From the NCBI RefSeq assembly GCF_018373095.1, contig NZ_JAHAHT010000009.1, forward strand, positions 1 to 29,577: a stretch of 29,577 nucleotides of DNA, read 5' to 3'. The translations under genes and the position numbers were made by a program. Source of the DNA: Haemophilus parahaemolyticus. GTDB taxonomy: Bacteria; Pseudomonadota; Gammaproteobacteria; Enterobacterales; Pasteurellaceae. Positions 25,220-29,577 of the stretch are shown here, in pieces (positions within the stretch are counted from its first letter, which is position 1; each line of letters opens with the position of its first letter). A model generated the notes under the pieces. The model was not told the DNA's origin. It did no database searches and worked only from the letters and a program-made list of their open reading frames with translations.

Positions 25220-26704
25220 ATGGCTCATAACTATTTCAATACATTAAATTTACGTCAAAAATTAGACCAATTAGGTCGCTGCCGTTTTATGGATCGCAGC
25301 GAATTCGCAGATGGTTGCGAAGTATTAAAAGGTAAAAAAATCGTGATCGTGGGTTGCGGTGCACAAGGTTTAAACCAAGGTTTAAATATGCGTGATTCTG
25401 GCTTAGATATCGCTTACGCATTACGTGCTGAAGCGATTGCAGAAAAGCGTGCATCATTCCAACGTGCAACAGAAAACGGCTTTAAAGTTGGCACTTACGA
25501 AGAGTTAATTCCAACCGCAGATTTAGTGATCAACTTAACGCCAGACAAACAACACTCTAAAGTGGTGGCTGACGTTGTGCCTTTAATGAAACAAGGTGCA
25601 GCATTCGGTTATTCACACGGTTTCAACATTGTTGAAGTAGGCGAAGAGATCCGTAAAGACATCACTGTGGTGATGGTAGCACCAAAATGCCCAGGTACAG
25701 AAGTGCGTGAAGAGTACAAACGTGGTTTCGGTGTACCAACATTAATCGCAGTTCACCCTGAAAACGACCCACAAGGCGAAGGCTTAGCGATTGCAAAAGC
25801 GTGGGCATCAGCAACAGGCGGCGACCGTGCGGGCGTGTTAGAATCTTCATTCGTGGCAGAAGTAAAATCTGACTTAATGGGTGAGCAAACCATTCTTTGC
25901 GGTATGTTACAAGCAGGTTCAATCGTGTGCTACGACAAATTAGTGGCAGACGGTAAAGATCCAGCATACGCAGGCAAATTAATCCAATACGGTTGGGAAA
26001 CCATCACTGAAGCGTTAAAACAAGGTGGCATCACGCTAATGATGGATCGCTTATCAAACAGTGCAAAAATCCGTGCCTTTGAATTAGCAGAGCAAATCAA
26101 AGAGCAATTAAACTTCTTATACTTAAAACATATGGATGATATTATCAGCGGTCACTTCTCTGCAACAATGATGGCAGACTGGGCGAATGGCGACAAAGAT
26201 TTATTCGCATGGCGTGAAGCAACAGGTAAAACTGCCTTTGAAAATGCACCAAAAGCTGACGGTATCAAAATTTCTGAACAAGAATACTTCGATAACGGTG
26301 TGGTGATGATTGCAATGGTAAAAGCGGGCGTAGAAATGGCGTTCGATGCAATGGTAGCAAGCGGTATCTACGAAGAATCTGCATACTATGAGTCATTACA
26401 CGAATTACCACTTATCGCAAACACAATCGCACGTAAACGTTTATATGAAATGAACGTGGTAATTTCAGACACGGCAGAATACGGTAACTACTTATTCGCA
26501 AACGTAGCAACCCCAATTCTTGCAGAGCAATTAATCCCAACTTTACAAAAAGGTGATTTAGGCGAACCAACACCAACCGTTGAAATCGATAACGTTTACT
26601 TACGCGATATCAACAACGCAATTCGCAATCACCCAGTAGAATTAATCGGCGAAGAATTACGCGGTTATATGACTGATATGAAACGTATTGCTGTAGCAGG
26701 TTAA
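25220..26704 (+). CDS. ilvC: Ketol-acid reductoisomerase, class II (long form)
   Basis: A 494-residue enzyme of valine, leucine and isoleucine synthesis: Mg- and NADPH-dependent isomerisation and reduction of acetolactate or acetohydroxybutyrate. MAHNYFNTLNLRQKLDQLGR is the enterobacterial-type start and IVIVGCGAQGLNQGLNMRDS is the NADPH-binding loop. The length matches the duplicated-knot class II form (E. coli 491). AAGGAA precedes the ATG. Its codon use is more uniform than in neighbouring genes, as expected for a highly expressed gene. It is transcribed alone. Confidence 0.98.
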   Translation: MAHNYFNTLNLRQKLDQLGRCRFMDRSEFADGCEVLKGKKIVIVGCGAQGLNQGLNMRDSGLDIAYALRAEAIAEKRASFQRATENGFKVGTYEELIPTADLVINLTPDKQHSKVVADVVPLMKQGAAFGYSHGFNIVEVGEEIRKDITVVMVAPKCPGTEVREEYKRGFGVPTLIAVHPENDPQGEGLAIAKAWASATGGDRAGVLESSFVAEVKSDLMGEQTILCGMLQAGSIVCYDKLVADGKDPAYAGKLIQYGWETITEALKQGGITLMMDRLSNSAKIRAFELAEQIKEQLNFLYLKHMDDIISGHFSATMMADWANGDKDLFAWREATGKTAFENAPKADGIKISEQEYFDNGVVMIAMVKAGVEMAFDAMVASGIYEESAYYESLHELPLIANTIARKRLYEMNVVISDTAEYGNYLFANVATPILAEQLIPTLQKGDLGEPTPTVEIDNVYLRDINNAIRNHPVELIGEELRGYMTDMKRIAVAG

Positions 26705-26726
26705 TCCAATCAGTAATATATTCTAG

Positions 26727-26764
26727 AAAAACCACCGCTTGTCGTGAGACAAGCGGTGGTTTTT
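26727..26764. terminator. Bidirectional terminator built from two uptake signals
   Basis: AAAAACCACCGCTTGT (26727-26742) pairs perfectly over 16 bp with ACAAGCGGTGGTTTTT (26749-26764) around a 6-nt loop. Each arm holds an ACAAGCGGT uptake core. It serves both ilvC and the convergent HAD gene. Confidence 0.93.
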
Positions 26765-26774
26765 AATATTCGCA

Positions 26775-27584
26775 TTAAATCACACCCAAAGTTTCCAATG
26801 CATACAAAATCCCGTCTTCACGAATATCTTTGGTGACAAAATCCGCCAATGGTTTGAGTTCTGGCTCAGCATTGCCCATTGCTACGCCAAAACCAACAGT
26901 ATCCAACATTTCCATATCATTTAAACCATCACCAAATGCCATTGCATTCTCAATGTTAAAGCCAAAATAGTTGATTACATCTTGAATACCACGAGCTTTA
27001 GAGTTGTCTTTAAGCAAAATATCTACCGCATTTTCATTCCAGCGCACTGCTTTTAAATCTGAACCCAATACGCCTGCATCTATCACTTCTTGTGTTTGTT
27101 CTTCGGGATAATACGCCAGCATTTGCACGGTGGTATCTTTAAGATAAAACTTCGGATCAACGATGTAATCTTTAGTAATCGGAGAAGTAGCATTCCAAAC
27201 TATCTCGCTGTTTTCCGACACAGCAATTGCGTTACGGCTAACAAAAGCGTAAGCAATGCCCAATTTTTCCAGTTTTTCGACCGATTGTTGAATACGTTGC
27301 ACGCTTAAGCGGTAATCTGAAATCTGCTTGCTTTGGTAAAGATTATCTTGCCCGTTAATAGTCACAAAAAGCTCAAACCCATTTTCGTTCATCAAAGGCT
27401 TAAGTGCTTCAGGGAAGCCGTCATAGTTTCGCCCAGTAGCAATAGCAGGAATAATGCCCTTCGCTTTGAGGCGTGGAAGTACCTGTTCCGTAACTGAAGT
27501 AGGAATACGAGCTTCGTCTTTGATGTAAAGGGTGTAGTCGATGTCGAAAAAGACAATTTTAATGGGGGCTGTTGGTTTTTTCAT
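26775..27584 (-). CDS. Cof-type HAD-IIB phosphatase
   Basis: A 269-residue haloacid-dehalogenase-superfamily hydrolase of the Cof/YidA subfamily. Motif I is VFFDIDYTLY, with nucleophile Asp14 and acid/base Asp16; motif II Thr/Ser lies in PAIATGRN; motif IV is GDGLNDMEML near the C-terminus, with the subfamily's AMGNAEPELK. Motif I has Tyr where most members have Gly (DxDGT). The large inserted cap domain (about 85-190) fits type C2B. Substrates in this family are sugar phosphates, flavin or pyridoxal phosphates; the actual one is not evident. It is downstream of asd on the same strand, separated by a hairpin. Confidence 0.88.
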   Translation of the reverse strand: MKKPTAPIKIVFFDIDYTLYIKDEARIPTSVTEQVLPRLKAKGIIPAIATGRNYDGFPEALKPLMNENGFELFVTINGQDNLYQSKQISDYRLSVQRIQQSVEKLEKLGIAYAFVSRNAIAVSENSEIVWNATSPITKDYIVDPKFYLKDTTVQMLAYYPEEQTQEVIDAGVLGSDLKAVRWNENAVDILLKDNSKARGIQDVINYFGFNIENAMAFGDGLNDMEMLDTVGFGVAMGNAEPELKPLADFVTKDIREDGILYALETLGVI

Positions 27585-27603
27585 AAGATGAGTTGAATGA
27601 TAA

Positions 27604-27657
27604 AAGCGGTAGAATCTTGTTGAGCGTTTGCAAACTGCTCATCAAAATCTACCGCTT
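27604..27657 (-). terminator. Long inverted repeat between asd and the HAD gene
   Basis: AAGCGGTAGA (27604-27613) pairs with TCTACCGCTT (27648-27657); inside it TGAGC pairs with GCTCA and the centre is the palindrome GTTTGCAAAC. The minus-strand tail is only CTTTTATC, so termination of asd would be weak. Both outer arms contain uptake-signal-like sequence. Confidence 0.6.
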
Positions 27658-27671
27658 GTTGCGAGGAGAAA

Positions 27672-28787
27672 TTATTTAATTAATTGAACCAAAATACGAC
27701 GTACAGGCTCTGCTGCACCCCATAATAATTGGTCGCCTACTGTGAAAGCAGCTAAGTATTCAGGTCCCATTGCCAATTTGCGAAGTCGTCCCACTGGCAC
27801 GCTTAATGTACCTGTTACTTTCGCAGGGGTTAATTCGCGTAATGTGGTTTCTTTGTCGTTTGGAATCATTTTTACCCATTCGTTGTGTGAAGCGATGATT
27901 TGCTCAATTTCCGCTAATGGTAAATCTTTTTTGAGTTTGATGGTGAACGCTTGGCTGTGGCAACGTAATGCACCGATACGAACGCATAAACCATCCACAG
28001 GAATTGGGTTATCACTTAAACCAAGAATTTTGTTGGTTTCTGCATAGCCTTTCCACTCTTCCTTGGTTTGTCCGCTTTCTGGTAATAATTTGTCGATCCA
28101 AGGAATTAAGCTACCGCCTAATGCCGCACCAAAGTTTTCTGTTGGGAAGCTGTCAGAACGCATTTCAGCCGTCACTTTACGTTCAATATCTAAAATTGAA
28201 GAAGCTGGATTTGCTAATTCATCTTTCACGGCATCACGCAATAAGCCCATTTGTGAAAGCAATTCACGCATATTTTTCGCACCCGCCCCAGAAGCCGCTT
28301 GGTAGGTTGCAACAGAGATCCATTCCACTAAATCTTTTTCGAATAAACCACCGATTGCCATTAACATCAGGCTCACTGTGCAGTTCCCCCCCACAAAGGT
28401 TTTCACGCCGTTTTTCAAGCCTTCAGAAATAACGTGTTGGTTCACTGGGTCTAATACGATGATCGCATCTTTTTCCATACGAAGGGCAGATGCGGCATCA
28501 ATCCAGTAGCCATTCCAGCCTGCTGCACGTAATTTTGGATAAACCTCGTTGGTATAATCACCACCTTGGCAGGTGACAATAATGTCTAATTTTGCTAACT
28601 CTTCAATATCGAATGCGTTTTTTAATTCGCCCGCTTCTTTACCTGCAAAAACAGGGGCTTTTTGACCCGCTTGTGAAGTAGTGAAGAAAACAGGGTTGAT
28701 GTTTGCGAAATCATTTTCTTGAACCATACGATCCATTAACACAGACCCTACCATTCCACGCCAACCGATAAAACCGACATTTTGCAT
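27672..28787 (-). CDS. asd: Aspartate-semialdehyde dehydrogenase
   Basis: A 371-residue enzyme that makes aspartate semialdehyde from aspartyl phosphate with NADPH, the branch point to lysine/DAP, threonine and methionine. The N-terminal NVGFIGWRGMVGSVLMDRM is the nucleotide-binding loop of the Gram-negative group. The catalytic Cys136 lies in VGGNCTVSL and the conserved His lies in the C-terminal half (RIGALRCHSQAF). Length matches E. coli (367) and H. influenzae (371). AGGAGCAAC precedes the ATG. It is essential for peptidoglycan DAP, and links in a general way to mpl. Confidence 0.98.
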   Translation of the reverse strand: MQNVGFIGWRGMVGSVLMDRMVQENDFANINPVFFTTSQAGQKAPVFAGKEAGELKNAFDIEELAKLDIIVTCQGGDYTNEVYPKLRAAGWNGYWIDAASALRMEKDAIIVLDPVNQHVISEGLKNGVKTFVGGNCTVSLMLMAIGGLFEKDLVEWISVATYQAASGAGAKNMRELLSQMGLLRDAVKDELANPASSILDIERKVTAEMRSDSFPTENFGAALGGSLIPWIDKLLPESGQTKEEWKGYAETNKILGLSDNPIPVDGLCVRIGALRCHSQAFTIKLKKDLPLAEIEQIIASHNEWVKMIPNDKETTLRELTPAKVTGTLSVPVGRLRKLAMGPEYLAAFTVGDQLLWGAAEPVRRILVQLIK

Positions 28788-29015
28788 TGTGTTGCTCCTG
28801 AATAATTAAATAAATGTTGTTTTGAGTGATAGCTTGCATAAATACAAGATTTTTGATGAAAATGCAATGCAAAAATGTAATGTGGAGGGATTTTTTCTAT
28901 TTGAGGTGCAAGCGGTAAGATTTTGCAAAAGATTGGAGAAATTTCAGCGCTTATTTTTATTCAAATATTTAGGAAAGAAAAGGTTGATAAATAAAAAGGA
29001 ATTATTATTAGAAAA

Positions 29016-29091
<76 letters not shown>

Positions 29092-29206
29092 ATTGAGGTG
29101 TTAATTGGAATGTTGTGATTACAACGAAGGCGAATTATAAGGATTTTAGTTAATGTTGCAACCTTTTGAGATTTAATCGCTTAAAAAATGAAAAGATTTA
29201 GGCAAT

Positions 29207-29235
29207 AAATAAGGCGGTTTAAAACCGCCTTATTT
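29207..29235 (-). terminator. Terminator of acpP
   Basis: AAATAAGGCGGTTT (29207-29220) is an exact reverse complement of AAACCGCCTTATTT (29222-29235). On the minus strand the hairpin ends in TTATTTATT, a moderate U-tract, just after the acpP stop codon. Confidence 0.75.
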
Positions 29236-29241
29236 GTAGAA

Positions 29242-29475
29242 TTATGCGTTAGCTTTTGTCACGTAGTCAATCGCTGATTGAACTGTTGTGATTTTTTCAG
29301 CTTCTTCATCAGGAATTTCGATATCGAATTCTTCTTCTAAAGCCATTACTAATTCAACGGTGTCTAAAGAGTCAGCACCTAAATCTTCGATGAATGAAGC
29401 TTCAGGTTTAACTTGTGCAGCGTCTGCACCTAATTGATCAACGATAATTTTTTTTACGCGTTCTTCAATGCTCAT
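29242..29475 (-). CDS. acpP: Acyl carrier protein
   Basis: A 77-residue acidic four-helix protein that carries acyl chains in fatty-acid and lipid A synthesis. The phosphopantetheine site is Ser36 in DLGADSLDTVELVM. It starts MSIEERVKKIIVDQL, one residue shorter at the N-terminus than E. coli AcpP (MSTIEERV). AGGAAA precedes the ATG at the usual distance. In Pasteurellaceae and enterobacteria fabG normally lies upstream; the window ends 102 bp before that can be seen. Confidence 0.98.
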   Translation of the reverse strand: MSIEERVKKIIVDQLGADAAQVKPEASFIEDLGADSLDTVELVMALEEEFDIEIPDEEAEKITTVQSAIDYVTKANA

Positions 29476-29516
29476 TTTTGGTTTCCTATATAAAATCGCG
29501 AATGCGAGAGTTAAGT

Positions 29517-29544
29517 AGTGTAATCGAAATTTTGTTTAATGCAA
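29517..29544 (-). promoter_or_regulatory. Candidate acpP promoter
   Basis: On the minus strand TTGCAT (29544-29539), a 16-bp spacer and TACACT (29522-29517) form a weak sigma70-like pair, 42 bp before the acpP ATG. The pattern is poor (about 3/6 and 4/6 matches). Confidence 0.3.
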
Positions 29545-29577
29545 CCTAAAAGAGATAGGTCGAACCAGACACCATTA

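Noticed and set aside
27968..28432. 154-codon plus-strand ORF opposite asd
   Set aside because: Antisense shadow of a well-conserved essential gene, with no recognisable protein features.
28788..29015. Possible lysine riboswitch or promoter leader upstream of asd
   Set aside because: I could not find the conserved lysine-aptamer core or a convincing promoter pair; the stretch is AT-rich with one uptake-like core and nothing else I can support.
29560..29577. End of fabG at the right edge (minus strand TAA at the last bases)
   Set aside because: Expected from usual gene order, but with no codons of the gene in view the stop cannot be supported.

Overview
The window looks like a chromosome segment from a Pasteurellaceae bacterium of the Mannheimia / Actinobacillus / Bibersteinia group. 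The reasons are the moderately AT-rich sequence, gene content close to Haemophilus and Mannheimia (hemL, aroQ, wecA, mpl, asd, acpP, a fuc operon), and many copies of the ACAAGCGGT(C) DNA-uptake core, often as inverted pairs in intergenic terminators. No plasmid, phage, insertion sequence or CRISPR array is visible.

Layout. (1) 1-5017: the 3' part of a very large trimeric autotransporter adhesin, cut by the window edge, with internally duplicated stalk modules and a YadA-type anchor. (2) 5018-5574: a scar. A terminator is followed by a 44-codon relic of pyrD that abuts the last ~30 codons of a TonB-dependent outer-membrane receptor with a frameshift. (3) 5575-10236: a secreted M16 zinc protease (PqqL/FusC type) and an SbmA/YddA-type exporter-fold ABC protein (FusD type), separated by a 164-bp element with 37-bp perfect inverted repeats. 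With the receptor relic these correspond to the E. coli yddA-yddB-pqqL and Pectobacterium fus protein-piracy gene sets, so I read this as a Fus-like locus that has lost its local receptor. (4) 10277-13300: grxA, then on the minus strand a GT32-like DXD glycosyltransferase, aroQ and hemL. (5) 13469-17697: wecA, a short Wzz-like protein, mpl and a surface lipoprotein with a TbpB-like barrel end. (6) 17809-25083: a complete L-fucose operon fucI-fucK-fucU-fucA-fucP-fucO behind a near-consensus CRP site, without an adjacent fucR. (7) 25111-29577: ilvC with a promoter and a LysR-type palindrome, then on the minus strand a Cof-type HAD phosphatase, asd, tRNA-Thr(UGU) and acpP.

How the parts work together. 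The fuc genes form a self-contained pathway: proton-coupled uptake, mutarotation, isomerisation, phosphorylation, aldol cleavage to DHAP and lactaldehyde, and reduction of lactaldehyde to 1,2-propanediol. This suits growth on host mucin sugars. The adhesin, the surface lipoprotein, the DXD transferase and WecA/Wzz all shape the cell surface. The M16 protease and ABC protein probably process an imported host polypeptide. Much of the rest is housekeeping. The parts most worth a second look are the Fus-like locus with its receptor relic, the repeated G-D-K-Y-Y motif in the adhesin, and the dispersed hairpin element at 8357-8520 and 19751-19842.
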